In this document: positions 44,160 to 53,868 of the stretch, piece after piece
Position numbering within the stretch: the stretch's first letter is position 1
Layout of the letters: each line of letters starts with the position of its first letter
Assembly: GCA_020054205.1 (NCBI GenBank)
Contig: JAGVLS010000010.1
Span: 62,001 to 126,000 of the forward strand
Length of the DNA: 64,000 nt
From: Candidatus Obscuribacterales bacterium
Lineage (GTDB): Bacteria > Cyanobacteriota > Vampirovibrionia > Obscuribacterales > Obscuribacteraceae
Reading direction: 5' to 3'
Notes under the pieces: generated by a model
What the model saw: only the letters and a program-made list of their open reading frames with translations
What the model was told of the DNA's origin: nothing
The model's database searches: none
Program-made: the position numbers and the translations under genes

Positions 44160-46502
44160 CTATTTACGCTGCCAGATTGTTATTAGGGAAATAATATATT
44201 GATATTTTCGTTTATGTTCACGAAGAATAAATGGTATATTTATTTTATCCAGTAGTTTAAATTCATTGCTCAATATTTTAACTAGATTATCTTCAGAATA
44301 TTCTGTCTTACCATCTTTTCCTATATAACCTCCTAGCCAAACATCTTCTGGGGTAAATTTATCCATCCAAGTAAAAGGACTGGCAATAACAAGAAGACCT
44401 TTGTCTTTTAGAATAGACCTCATACCCATTAGTCTTGACAAGCAAGCCATTGGACTTGGCAAACGACAAAGAACATTAGCAATTAACACAGCATCAAAAT
44501 TAGTATATTCTGGTGGCAATGAGCATGCGTCAGCTCTTCTAAAATTGATCCGATCTTTGTATTTAAGACTGATAAAACTTGTTTGTTTGCTATATATTTT
44601 ACCTTCTTCTTTTACTGAAAAATTTATTTTGCCTGTTTCTTGGATCATTTTTGCAGTATTAATAAACTGCTCGCTTAAATCAATAGCTTCTACATGTTGA
44701 AAATGATTAGCTAAATAAAAGGAGGCGCCACCGACAGCGCAACCAATTTCAAGCATAGATTCTGTATCAATATCTAGTTTTTTAGACCAATTAACTAATA
44801 TTTCAGCACAATTTTGAGGAAAGTTAATGCCATCTTTAGCACCGAGATCAAAAGGCATTTGAATTTGGTTTGAGCCATAATGCAAAGTCAAATATTCATT
44901 TAAAGTCTCTTCTTTTTCATAAGGATTTTGACTTTCTTTTGATTGCCCAATATAAAAGGCATTGCCGTTGTTATTGTTATTGCTAAAAACAATTCTCATG
45001 CCGGCATGTTGGAAAAAATGTGGGCGAAAATGATAACGAGCCCAATAACTAGCTTCATCGCCAGTACTTGCAAATGATCCGCCAATAATCATTTGATGCT
45101 TTCCATCAAAACAAGGAGTGCTAAAGTCATCATAATATTTATGAATACGAAATCCAGGCAATGCATTGAAATGATCTAAACACCATTGCCAAACATTGCC
45201 ATATAAATCACAAATTGTATTGGATAACGCTAAATTATTTACTGGTGATTCTGAGCCATAGTGTAAATTTAAATTATATTCAATATTATTAGCCTCAACT
45301 ATTTGTCTTAAGCGGTGATGTTCTGCTTCACTTATAAGACGATAATTTTTTCCTGTATTTTCTTTTTTACTGAGCCAATTGCAATAAGCATTTGCTTCGT
45401 GATAATTTATAATTGCTGGCCATGACCATTGCATAGGAACAATCTCAAAGCACGTGCGTAATAAATAATTATTTGAACCCGCTGGTCCATTTAAATGCCA
45501 GAAAGTTGGATGTTTGGCATTGCGGAAATGTTTCCAATCCCAACCTGCTTTTGTCCAATACTCTTTTTCTTGATAGCCCCCTTCAATGACAAATTGAAAA
45601 AATTGTCCGTTGTTTATTAAATACGAACTGGCATAAAAATCACTGATATTTTCTTCTCGTTTGCCATATTCATTATCCCAACCGTATGTTGGATAGCCTT
45701 TAGATTTTCCTAGTATAATTTGTCCATTTTTTACATGTATAAACTTATGTTTGGGATAATCAACATCTTCAATGGGGTAATTATTGGTATTTATAATGGG
45801 ATAAATATTTGGCCATGCTTTAGGCTTATCAACAAGATGAATAGGTAGTTCACGTATTAAAACCGATGAAGTTTCTAAATGAATACGTTCATGTTCCATT
45901 GCCATGAAAAGTGCCCACAATGGACTTTCCTGGTTAATAGGTGCGTGATTGTTTTTTAGCTCTTCGTGAGTGAGGATAACATTTTTTATTGTTTTATATA
46001 CTGCTTTTCTGTAGTCGTGCAATTCATCTAGACTTGGCCAGTCAAAAGAGTTTTTTGACATATCATCCCAAGACATCTCATCTACACCTGTTTCAAAAAG
46101 ATATTCATAATATTCATTTATTGGACTAGATATTATTTGAGCTAGACGTAATTTATTTACGTATAATACTGCTGGATGAATATAATAAAAAACAAGGGGA
46201 TGTCTTAAGCCATGGTATGGAGGGCGATAAAATGCTTCTTCGTTTTTCAACGAAGAAAATAAAACTTCAGTAAGTGTCCATGTGTTATCAAAAAAATCAA
46301 GAACATCTTGCCTTGTACATGTAACTAAATTTGGTGATGGCAATGAAATAATTTTATTATTTTCTGGTGCTTTACCAGTCCACCAATTATTATTTCTTGG
46401 TGTACTTAAATCTAATTTTGATTTGCCAAGATTTTTATGCCAATCATCAGAATTTTTTTTGACATCTGCTGACAATAAGGTAAGATTAGTATTCTTTGTC
46501 AT
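44160..46502 (-). CDS. ovoA: 5-histidylcysteine sulfoxide synthase OvoA (ovothiol biosynthesis)
   Basis: 780 residues from the ATG at 46502, chosen for AGGAG 8 bases upstream. Three parts: an N-terminal DinB_2-like domain (about 60-215) with the iron ligand motif EHERIHLETSS near residue 200, a formylglycine-generating-enzyme/sulfatase-type domain (about 255-500, VPMQWSWPAIINYHEANAYC), and a C-terminal SAM methyltransferase (about 535-780, MLEIGCAVGGASFYLANHF). OvoA couples cysteine to histidine using non-heme iron and oxygen and then N-methylates the product toward 4-mercapto-histidine, the thiol-redox compound ovothiol A. The separate C-S lyase that completes the pathway is not in this window. 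Confidence 0.92.
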   Translation of the reverse strand: MTKNTNLTLLSADVKKNSDDWHKNLGKSKLDLSTPRNNNWWTGKAPENNKIISLPSPNLVTCTRQDVLDFFDNTWTLTEVLFSSLKNEEAFYRPPYHGLRHPLVFYYIHPAVLYVNKLRLAQIISSPINEYYEYLFETGVDEMSWDDMSKNSFDWPSLDELHDYRKAVYKTIKNVILTHEELKNNHAPINQESPLWALFMAMEHERIHLETSSVLIRELPIHLVDKPKAWPNIYPIINTNNYPIEDVDYPKHKFIHVKNGQIILGKSKGYPTYGWDNEYGKREENISDFYASSYLINNGQFFQFVIEGGYQEKEYWTKAGWDWKHFRNAKHPTFWHLNGPAGSNNYLLRTCFEIVPMQWSWPAIINYHEANAYCNWLSKKENTGKNYRLISEAEHHRLRQIVEANNIEYNLNLHYGSESPVNNLALSNTICDLYGNVWQWCLDHFNALPGFRIHKYYDDFSTPCFDGKHQMIIGGSFASTGDEASYWARYHFRPHFFQHAGMRIVFSNNNNNGNAFYIGQSKESQNPYEKEETLNEYLTLHYGSNQIQMPFDLGAKDGINFPQNCAEILVNWSKKLDIDTESMLEIGCAVGGASFYLANHFQHVEAIDLSEQFINTAKMIQETGKINFSVKEEGKIYSKQTSFISLKYKDRINFRRADACSLPPEYTNFDAVLIANVLCRLPSPMACLSRLMGMRSILKDKGLLVIASPFTWMDKFTPEDVWLGGYIGKDGKTEYSEDNLVKILSNEFKLLDKINIPFILREHKRKYQYIISLITIWQRK

Positions 46503-46539
46503 GCGAATATCTCCTATTGCCATGATTTTACAAGAAAAA

Positions 46540-47589
46540 CTAATTTTTAATTACTTTCTCTAAGATTAAACGTTTGGCAGTGCTGCCTGCTAAGGTGCTG
46601 GTATACGAGCTTATTTCAGAAAAACCTAATTTATTTAACAAATGAATATTTGTATCGTTGTCAGATCTGACTCTAACGCAAAATGTATTAAATCCTTTTT
46701 GCTCTCCTAATTCTAATCGCTTGTTATGCAAAGACAGTCCTAAACCTTGCTTGCGATATTTTGTTTTAGTACAAGAAGTATTGAAATAATAAGAGTTTTC
46801 TTTGGCACCGTTTGATACTAGTTCTTGATAGTTATAAAAATTGATAAGGGGCATACCAATTGCAAATGCCATTGCTTCATGTGCATTATTTACGACTACT
46901 ATAAAATCAGCGCCAGCATCAATATATTTTTTTAGTTCAGCTAGAGCTTTTTCATTGTTCCAATCTTCATATCGAGGAGGTCCAGTAAAACATTCAATGT
47001 AAATTTCAGCTAATTGATAAAGCATATTGTCGTCAATATGATTTTTATATGTCACGAATTGGTAATTTGGCTCTGGTATTAGTGAATAAGCGTAAATATT
47101 CGCAAAGCGATTGCGAAAAGGAACAGTCTTTTCGTAAATGCCACCAATACGTTTAGCTAAATCTATTGAACGTTTATTATCTACATCTATTTGGCTAATT
47201 AAGCGATGCCATTTGAGTTCTTTAGCCGCCATTGCTTTAACAGCTTTGGCTGCTTCTTGTGCAAATCCTTGTCCCCAAAATTTTTTTCTTATTGACCATT
47301 TTATTTCTGGCTCTGGCCAATCACCAGGATACCAAAGTCCAATTGGTCCAATTAATTGACCACTTGCTTTTTCTACAACAGCATAAGGACCATATCCTCT
47401 TAGCTGCCAATGGCCTAAATATGTAGCTAAATAACGCCATGTCCACCAATCTGGTTGCGGGGTACCTATTGTATAACGTACACATTCTTCATCAGCAAAC
47501 ATTTCAGATAATGGTTGCCAATCATCTTCAATAAACATACGTAATTGAAGCCTCTGAGTTTCAATAGATGATGGGATTAATTGTTTCAC
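46540..47589 (-). CDS. tandem GNAT acetyltransferase
   Basis: 349 residues from GTG at 47589, two GNAT domains in one chain. The N-terminal one (about 1-165) is RimJ-like: ETQRLQLRMFIEDDWQPLSE and the acetyl-CoA-binding KFWGQGFAQEAAKAVKAMA. The C-terminal one (about 180-345) is a second GNAT with TKYRKQGLGLSLHNKRLELG and VRSDNDTNIHLLNKLGF. Substrates unknown. It lies 37 bases upstream of ovoA on the same strand, and cotranscription is likely, which might hint at a link to thiol metabolism, but it is equally compatible with an unrelated gene. Confidence 0.8.
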   Translation of the reverse strand: MKQLIPSSIETQRLQLRMFIEDDWQPLSEMFADEECVRYTIGTPQPDWWTWRYLATYLGHWQLRGYGPYAVVEKASGQLIGPIGLWYPGDWPEPEIKWSIRKKFWGQGFAQEAAKAVKAMAAKELKWHRLISQIDVDNKRSIDLAKRIGGIYEKTVPFRNRFANIYAYSLIPEPNYQFVTYKNHIDDNMLYQLAEIYIECFTGPPRYEDWNNEKALAELKKYIDAGADFIVVVNNAHEAMAFAIGMPLINFYNYQELVSNGAKENSYYFNTSCTKTKYRKQGLGLSLHNKRLELGEQKGFNTFCVRVRSDNDTNIHLLNKLGFSEISSYTSTLAGSTAKRLILEKVIKN

Positions 47590-47603
47590 GCTAGGTAATG
47601 TAA

Positions 47604-50384
47604 TTATTTATCTTTTTCTTCAGCAATACACATTGCTTGAGCAGCGGCAAGACGAGCAAGTGGGACTCGATAAGGAGAACAACTTACATAGGCAAGTCCT
47701 AAGTGATGAGCAAAAATAATAGATGATGGTTCGCCACCGTGCTCACCACAAATTCCTAACTTTAAATCAGGTCTTGTTTGTAAGCCATATTCCACAGCAA
47801 TTTTCATCAATTTGCCAACACCTTCTTGGTCTAGTACTTCAAAAGGATTATTGGTCAAAATTTTCTCGTTTTTGCCGTTACAATCTACTCCTTCAAGATA
47901 ACGTTGTAAGAATTTACCTTCGGCATCATCGCGACTATAACCAAATGTCATTTGTGTCAAATCATTAGTACCAAAACTAAAAAATTCAGCATGTTTAGCT
48001 ATTTCATTAGCTGTGACACAAGCACGAGGAATTTCAATCATAGTGCCAAATTTATAATCAATAGTTGTTTTAGCTTCTTGCATTACTTCTTGAGCAACAG
48101 CTTCCAATTCAGCTCGCGCTACTTTCAATTCATTTACATGACCAACAAGAGGAATCATGATTTCAGGCAATACTTCTATTTTTTCCTTTTTAACGGCAAT
48201 AGCAGCTTCAAAAATTGCTCTTACCTGCATTTTATTGATTTCAGGGTAAACTAGTCCTAGTCTGCATCCCCGTAAGCCCATCATTGGATTTGCTTCTTTA
48301 AGTTCGCGCACTTTTTGCAATAAAGTTTCTTTTTGTCTTAATTCAGCACCTTTGATATTTTTAGCTTTCATAGTGGCAATTTCTTCCACTAGTTCATCAT
48401 GTTTTGGTAAAAATTCATGTAAAGGTGGATCTAAAAGTCTGATTGTTACTGGCAGACCTTTCATTGCTTTAAATATGCCAATGAAATCTTCTTTTTGCAT
48501 AGGCAATAGCTTTGTTAAAGCTGTTTTCCTTTCATCGGCAGAATTAGCCATGATCATTTCCTGCATTGCCGGTAAGCGATCTTGGTTCATAAACATATGT
48601 TCAGTGCGACAAAGTCCAATACCTTCAGCACCAAATTCACGAGCTAATTTGGCATCTTCAGGAGTATCAGCATTTGTGCGTACTCTTAATTTTCTAACTT
48701 TATCTGCCCATTTTAAAAGAATTTGAAATTCGCTACTTAATTCTGGATCGTGAGTAGCAATAGCTCCTAAAAATATTTCGCCTGTGGATCCATCAATAGA
48801 AATAGTATCGCCTTGTTTTAAAGTTTTTCCAGCCACCACTACTTGCGCTTTGTCTAAATCAACTTTAAAAGCTTCGCAACCAGCTACACATGGTTTGCCC
48901 ATGCCTCGAGCAACAACAGCAGCATGACTTGTCATGCCGCCGCGCATAGTTACTACACCTTGAGCAGGCACGATACCATGAATGTCATCAGGACAAGTTT
49001 CAACCCTGACTAATATTACTTTTCGTCCTTGACTGCTTAATTTTTCTGATTGATCTGGATCAAATACAATTTGTCCAATGGCTGCCCCTGGCGATGCGTT
49101 TAAACCAGTAGCTAATAATCGTCCTTCTTTTTTTGCTTTTTGTTTATTTTCTGCTTCAAAGCTGGGCAATAATAATTGATTTAATTGTGTTGGTTCAACA
49201 CGAGTTAAACATTCTGTTTCACTAATAATCTTTTCATTAGTCATATCAACTGCAACTTTTACAGCCGCAGCTGCTGTGCGCTTGCCTGTACGTGTTTGCA
49301 ATAAAAATAATTCGCCACGCTCAATTGTAAATTCAATATCTTGCATATCTTTATAATGTTTTTCTAAACGTAAGGCAGTTGATTCTAATTCTTTATAAAC
49401 GGTTGGCATTTCTTTTGCCATTTCAGATATTTTTTTAGGTGTGCGTGTCCCAGCTACCACGTCTTCCCCTTGAGCATTGACTAAATATTCACCATATAAT
49501 GCTTTTTCACCATTACTAGGATTACGAGTAAAACAAACTCCGGTTGCTGAATTATTGTCAAAATTGCCAAATACCATAGCTTGAATGTTTACAGCTGTTC
49601 CTAAATTGTGATCAATTTTATTTAAGTTGCGATAATAGACTGCTCGGCTGTTATTCCATGATTTAAATACAGCTTCTACTGCGCCTAAAAGCTGATCATC
49701 TGTGTTCTGGGGAAAGTCTATGTGTCGCTCGGTTTTGACAAATTGTTTAAATTCGCTAACTAATTCTTTTAAATTTTCTATTGTTAATTCTGTATCTAGT
49801 GAAATATCTAATTTGTGTTTTTTATTTTCTATAATATCTTCAAATTTATCTTTGCTTAAATCCAATACAACATTGCTGTACATTTGAATAAAACGTCTGT
49901 AACTATCCCAAGCAAATCGAGGGTTATTAGTTAGTTTTGCTAGTGATTCTACAGTTTTATCATTTAAGCCTAAATTTAAAATAGTATCCATCATGCCGGG
50001 CATGGAAAATTTGGCCCCAGATCGAATTGATAACAATAAAGGTTTTGCAGTATCACCTAGTGTTTTATTCAGCTTGTTTTCAATTTGTTTTAGCTCTGTT
50101 TTTATTTCTTCAAATAAATTTGCAGGAAATTTTTGATTATTATCATAATAGTCACGGCATAAAGATGTAAGCAAAGTCATACCAGGAGGTACGTTTACAC
50201 CGGTAGCTGTCATTTCTGCAAGTCCAGCTCCTTTTCCACCAAGCATTTCTTTCATCAAATTACGATCGGCTTTGAAATGATCATATGCATCTTTAAAAAG
50301 GAAAACTCTTTTGCCTTTGGTATTTGAACCAGCTTTGGCATTAGAAGTTTTACTGCTATCTGCTTTTGTGCTGACATTAACCAT
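47604..50384 (-). CDS. ppdK: pyruvate phosphate dikinase
   Basis: 926 residues with the expected three regions: an N-terminal ATP-grasp nucleotide-binding domain, a central swivelling phosphohistidine domain with the catalytic H487 in GGMTSHAAVVARG, and a C-terminal PEP/pyruvate-binding TIM barrel (GICGEHGGEPSS, FGTNDLTQMTFGYSRDD). It converts pyruvate, ATP and phosphate to PEP, AMP and pyrophosphate reversibly. GGGAG lies 7 bases before the ATG. The gene follows the ppdK regulatory gene by 20 bases. Confidence 0.94.
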   Translation of the reverse strand: MVNVSTKADSSKTSNAKAGSNTKGKRVFLFKDAYDHFKADRNLMKEMLGGKGAGLAEMTATGVNVPPGMTLLTSLCRDYYDNNQKFPANLFEEIKTELKQIENKLNKTLGDTAKPLLLSIRSGAKFSMPGMMDTILNLGLNDKTVESLAKLTNNPRFAWDSYRRFIQMYSNVVLDLSKDKFEDIIENKKHKLDISLDTELTIENLKELVSEFKQFVKTERHIDFPQNTDDQLLGAVEAVFKSWNNSRAVYYRNLNKIDHNLGTAVNIQAMVFGNFDNNSATGVCFTRNPSNGEKALYGEYLVNAQGEDVVAGTRTPKKISEMAKEMPTVYKELESTALRLEKHYKDMQDIEFTIERGELFLLQTRTGKRTAAAAVKVAVDMTNEKIISETECLTRVEPTQLNQLLLPSFEAENKQKAKKEGRLLATGLNASPGAAIGQIVFDPDQSEKLSSQGRKVILVRVETCPDDIHGIVPAQGVVTMRGGMTSHAAVVARGMGKPCVAGCEAFKVDLDKAQVVVAGKTLKQGDTISIDGSTGEIFLGAIATHDPELSSEFQILLKWADKVRKLRVRTNADTPEDAKLAREFGAEGIGLCRTEHMFMNQDRLPAMQEMIMANSADERKTALTKLLPMQKEDFIGIFKAMKGLPVTIRLLDPPLHEFLPKHDELVEEIATMKAKNIKGAELRQKETLLQKVRELKEANPMMGLRGCRLGLVYPEINKMQVRAIFEAAIAVKKEKIEVLPEIMIPLVGHVNELKVARAELEAVAQEVMQEAKTTIDYKFGTMIEIPRACVTANEIAKHAEFFSFGTNDLTQMTFGYSRDDAEGKFLQRYLEGVDCNGKNEKILTNNPFEVLDQEGVGKLMKIAVEYGLQTRPDLKLGICGEHGGEPSSIIFAHHLGLAYVSCSPYRVPLARLAAAQAMCIAEEKDK

Positions 50385-50404
50385 TGGCTTCTCCCTTTTT
50401 GTTA

Positions 50405-51250
50405 TTAACGTAAATACAAATAAATTTCACTAGATGTTTCTTCAATTGCTTTTGCAGAAACATCAATGACATGACATTTTAATTCTCTAAAAATTTTCTT
50501 GGCGTATTGTACTTCTTGTTTGATTTCATCTAAATCCGCATATTCGCTATTTGCTGGTAGTCCTAAAACTTGTGTACGAGTTACTCTTAAATTGTGTAAT
50601 AAATGTGGATCGATAGTTAATCCAATTATTTTGCGAAATGGAACAGAAAATAAAGCAAGAGGTGGATCAACACCAGGTACGATAGGAACATTAGCTGCTT
50701 TCAAAGCATAATGTTGAGCCAAATACATGCAATTAGGAGTTTTACTGGTTCTCGATAAGCCAGTGAGAATTACATCTGCCTGACTAATACCTTCAGGGTT
50801 TTTTCCATCATCGTAACGTACGGCAAAATTTACAGCTTCCATACGACGGAAATAGGTTTCATCCAATAGATGTAATCGGCCAGGTTGAGATAAAGGTTTG
50901 GATTGAGCTAAATCAGATATGCGCGAAATTAATGGACCTAATAAATCAAGAGTTGGTACATTGTACTTCTTGGCTTCTGCTTCAATTGTCTCTCTATATT
51001 CAGGTAGTACTAGTGTATATGCAATCAGAGAATTACCTGTGGCAACCTCACGAACTAATCCAGTAATTTGCTGACAACTGCGTGCTTGGGGTAATCTGTA
51101 TATACTGCCAAGACCAGGCGAAAATTGAACAAGAGCTGCTTGAGCTACGTGAGCTGCTGTTTCACCGCTAGAATCAGAAAGCGTGAAAATAATTAGCTCG
51201 TTATTACTTACAGGTAATTTGTTATCCACTTCTGGTTGTTGTTTGATCAA
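50405..51250 (-). CDS. PPDK regulatory kinase/phosphorylase (DUF299/PSRP)
   Basis: 281 residues from a TTG at 51250, supported by GGAG 8 bases upstream. Family signatures: IFTLSDSSGETAAHVAQAAL at the N-terminus and the P-loop-like ILTGLSRTSKTPNCMYLA. Bacterial PSRP-type proteins phosphorylate PPDK with ADP to inactivate it and dephosphorylate it with phosphate-dependent phosphorolysis. Being cotranscribed directly with ppdK makes the assignment to PPDK (rather than PEP synthase) secure. Confidence 0.9.
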   Translation of the reverse strand: MIKQQPEVDNKLPVSNNELIIFTLSDSSGETAAHVAQAALVQFSPGLGSIYRLPQARSCQQITGLVREVATGNSLIAYTLVLPEYRETIEAEAKKYNVPTLDLLGPLISRISDLAQSKPLSQPGRLHLLDETYFRRMEAVNFAVRYDDGKNPEGISQADVILTGLSRTSKTPNCMYLAQHYALKAANVPIVPGVDPPLALFSVPFRKIIGLTIDPHLLHNLRVTRTQVLGLPANSEYADLDEIKQEVQYAKKIFRELKCHVIDVSAKAIEETSSEIYLYLR

Positions 51251-51279
51251 AACTTGTTCTCCATATCAGGGAGGACAAA

Positions 51280-51293
51280 ATGTAATTTTACAT
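51280..51293 (-). promoter_or_regulatory. palindrome upstream of the PPDK-regulator gene
   Basis: ATGTAA, two T, TTACAT: perfect 6-base arms 30 bases upstream of the TTG start at 51250; may be an operator. Confidence 0.3.
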
Positions 51294-51384
51294 GTTTACC
51301 AGATTTAGCAAAGAAATGAATGAATTGGGTTATATCAACTGACAATACTTGTAAGTTGAATTTATCTTGACCACTATAAATTAT

Positions 51385-52161
51385 TTAGGAAATTGCTAAA
51401 GTTGAACGATTGATATGGCTGGGAGCTATATTAGGTAAACCTATTACATCGATAATTGGCAATATATCCAAACTTTGAGATATAAGTTTAATTAAGTTAC
51501 CTTGGCGAATATAAGGCACGCTTATTGAAGGGCTAAAAGGAATTGTACCTAAATAAGGCACTCCGGTACGTTCGGCTAAAGCAATATCGATTGGCTCTGG
51601 GAAAAAGCTGACAGATTCCATTTCAGGCATAGTTCTAACTAAAACAAGTCCTATGATTGGGATTTGTTTGCGTTTTAAATATGCTGTGTTAACTATTAGT
51701 TGTTCAATACATTCAAAAGAATATTTAGCAACAAGTAAACAAGGCAGTCCAAGATCATTTGCAAAATTTGCTGTATCTTGCCAAAAAATAGTTTTGTTAT
51801 TTGTCCAGGTTAAAGGGGTGGCAGTTGAGCCTGGCAATTCAACAAATGTAATTTGATCTGGTGAGCGTGAAATAGAAATAGCTTCTTGCCAATTTTCACT
51901 TGAAAGCATACCGGGGGACGAAATATAACTAACTTTGTAATCTTGTGCCTGGCGAGTAATATGACTGATAAAACGATGTTCGCTGTCAGATGTATTTTGG
52001 TTGGAAAGGGTGATTGGTTTAATTGCTCGGATGTCGTAGCCTGATTCTTTGAGACTAGCACATAAGCCTGTCATTACAACAGTTTTGCCTGCTTTTGCCT
52101 CACAGCCAATTATAGATAGCCCTTTATGAGAAACTGTGTCATCTATTTTTTTAGCTACCAT
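51385..52161 (-). CDS. BioD-like P-loop ATPase
   Basis: 258 residues. The N-terminal SIIGCEAKAGKTVVMTGL is a deviant Walker A of the dethiobiotin synthetase/CobQ type. IKPITLS and VELPGSTATPLTW at the expected distances echo the KP and EGAGG motifs of BioD, but key residues differ, and the diaminopelargonate-binding residues are not clear. The best description is a BioD/MinD-superfamily ATPase of unproven substrate. No biotin genes are nearby. Confidence 0.65.
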   Translation of the reverse strand: MVAKKIDDTVSHKGLSIIGCEAKAGKTVVMTGLCASLKESGYDIRAIKPITLSNQNTSDSEHRFISHITRQAQDYKVSYISSPGMLSSENWQEAISISRSPDQITFVELPGSTATPLTWTNNKTIFWQDTANFANDLGLPCLLVAKYSFECIEQLIVNTAYLKRKQIPIIGLVLVRTMPEMESVSFFPEPIDIALAERTGVPYLGTIPFSPSISVPYIRQGNLIKLISQSLDILPIIDVIGLPNIAPSHINRSTLAIS

Positions 52162-52228
52162 TGCCGGCTCATTTCTAATTATAAATGGCGTACCCTAATA
52201 TTATCATTTGTCTGAAATATAGCAAGTT

Positions 52229-53599
52229 TTATGGTTTAGAACTTGTAGAGTTAAGTGTATTTGCATGTCCAATTAATACTGTCGATTGCACTTTTTCTTT
52301 TACCGTATCATAAGCACTCTTTAGCTGAATATCTTTCAAATCTTCTGGAGTTCGCTTAGCTTTTGGACCAGCAGGATCAGACCACCATTGTCCTTTTCCA
52401 TCGTCTATATCTTTTTCAGTAAGCTTAACGATAATATCTGGTGTAATACCCTTTTTATTTATATCAGTATCATTAGGTGTTAAATAGCGGGCAATGGTAA
52501 CATTTATGCCACTACCATCTTCAAGCTTAGTAATACCTTGAACAAGTCCTTTACCAAAAGTTTGTTCTCCAACTAATATTGCTCTACCATTATCTTTTAA
52601 GGCGCCACTGGCAATTTCTGAGGCACTAGCGCTACCTTTATTAATTAAAATAGCTAGAGGTTGTTTAGACAACATGTTGCCATCTGATAATGCCTGGCTC
52701 TTATAATTGTCTTTATCTACTGTAGATACAATTGTATTTTGTCTATCTAAAAACATATTTGATATATCTATGGCATTTGACAATAATCCGCCAGGATTAT
52801 CGCGTAAATCTACAATTAGTCCTTTTGCATTTGATAGTCGGACAAGTGCTTTTTTCATCTCTTCATTTGCTTGTTGCGAGATGAAGCTAGTTAGCCTAAT
52901 ATAACCAATTTCTGAGTCAAGCATTTTTGCTGTTTGAATAGAACTTAAATGAATTTCTGCCCTTTTCATAGTTACTTTTAAATGTTGACCAGGACGATTG
53001 ATATAGAGAGTAACTGGGGTATCTTTAGGTCCTTTAATTTGTTTAGCTGCTTCTTCTACAGAAAATCCTTTGGTTGCTTTACCATTGATTTCAGCAATTT
53101 CATCGCCAGGCATTAGTCCTGCTCGGGACGCTGGTGTATCTTCAATGGGAGCTATAACAATAATTTTTTGAGTTTTATCCAACCCAATTTGGATACCAAC
53201 ACCAAATAAATGAGCGTCAATTTGATCTCTTTCATCAGAAAACGCTTCTTTATCTAAAAATCTTGTATAACGATCTGAAAGGCTAGCAAGCATAGTTTCT
53301 ATAGCCTTATGAGCATCTTGCAAATTCTTTAGTTTGCCATCATAACGATGCTCCCAATAAGACCATGATTGTCCATTGAATTTCTGATCGTAATAATCTT
53401 CTTTTATGATTGACCAAACTTTATGGTAAGCTTTTTCTGGTTCACCTTGCATTCCGACAGCGGCAGCATGCCTCGATATAGGCTTATTATCTTCATAAGC
53501 CAAAAGCCATTTTTGCTTATAGCTATGAGATGAGCCAGTTGAAGCAATGAGAGCAATTGATACTCCGACTACGATTTTCCACAATATTGTGTTTGGCAT
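52229..53599 (-). CDS. S41 C-terminal processing peptidase (CtpA-like)
   Basis: 456 residues. A signal peptide/anchor (about 1-24) precedes a PDZ domain (about 110-195, IIVIAPIEDTPASRAGLMPG) and a Ser/Lys catalytic core: NKGSASASEIASGALKDNG with the nucleophile Ser, then TFGKGLVQG with the Lys. These proteases trim C-termini of periplasmic or membrane proteins. A second S41 gene is in the window at 62709-63917. Confidence 0.9.
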   Translation of the reverse strand: MPNTILWKIVVGVSIALIASTGSSHSYKQKWLLAYEDNKPISRHAAAVGMQGEPEKAYHKVWSIIKEDYYDQKFNGQSWSYWEHRYDGKLKNLQDAHKAIETMLASLSDRYTRFLDKEAFSDERDQIDAHLFGVGIQIGLDKTQKIIVIAPIEDTPASRAGLMPGDEIAEINGKATKGFSVEEAAKQIKGPKDTPVTLYINRPGQHLKVTMKRAEIHLSSIQTAKMLDSEIGYIRLTSFISQQANEEMKKALVRLSNAKGLIVDLRDNPGGLLSNAIDISNMFLDRQNTIVSTVDKDNYKSQALSDGNMLSKQPLAILINKGSASASEIASGALKDNGRAILVGEQTFGKGLVQGITKLEDGSGINVTIARYLTPNDTDINKKGITPDIIVKLTEKDIDDGKGQWWSDPAGPKAKRTPEDLKDIQLKSAYDTVKEKVQSTVLIGHANTLNSTSSKP

Positions 53600-53772
53600 G
53601 GTAAAGGGATTCCGAATTTAATTAGTAATTTTGAGCGTTTGCTTTGTTAAGCAACTTATATGTAATTGGATTGTACCCACTAAAAGCCACATCTAGACAT
53701 GTTTTGTGGCAAAACAGAGCTCATCGCTCGCGTTTTCAGGGTGATATCATATTCTATTTGTTTTCATGAGCT

Positions 53773-53793
53773 TAGGTAAGGGGTATTTACCTA
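53773..53793 (+). promoter_or_regulatory. hairpin in the leader of mtnP
   Basis: TAGGTAA (53773-53779) and TTACCTA (53787-53793), perfect arms around a 7-base spacer, 76 bases before the GTG of the MTA phosphorylase gene. The same 269-base gap also has ACTAAAAGCCAC (53679) and AGTGGCTTTTTTAG (53808), an imperfect long-range inverted pair that could pair around this hairpin. No RNA class recognised. Confidence 0.3.
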
Positions 53794-53868
53794 AAATTCG
53801 CTCGATTAGTGGCTTTTTTAGATAAGATTTTGAGTTTTGATGGGAAATACAGGGAGAATTAGATTAAA

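Noticed and set aside
53679-53821. SAM or other known riboswitch before mtnP
   Set aside because: Some inverted repeats occur, but the conserved core of SAM riboswitches is not seen; kept only as a hairpin.
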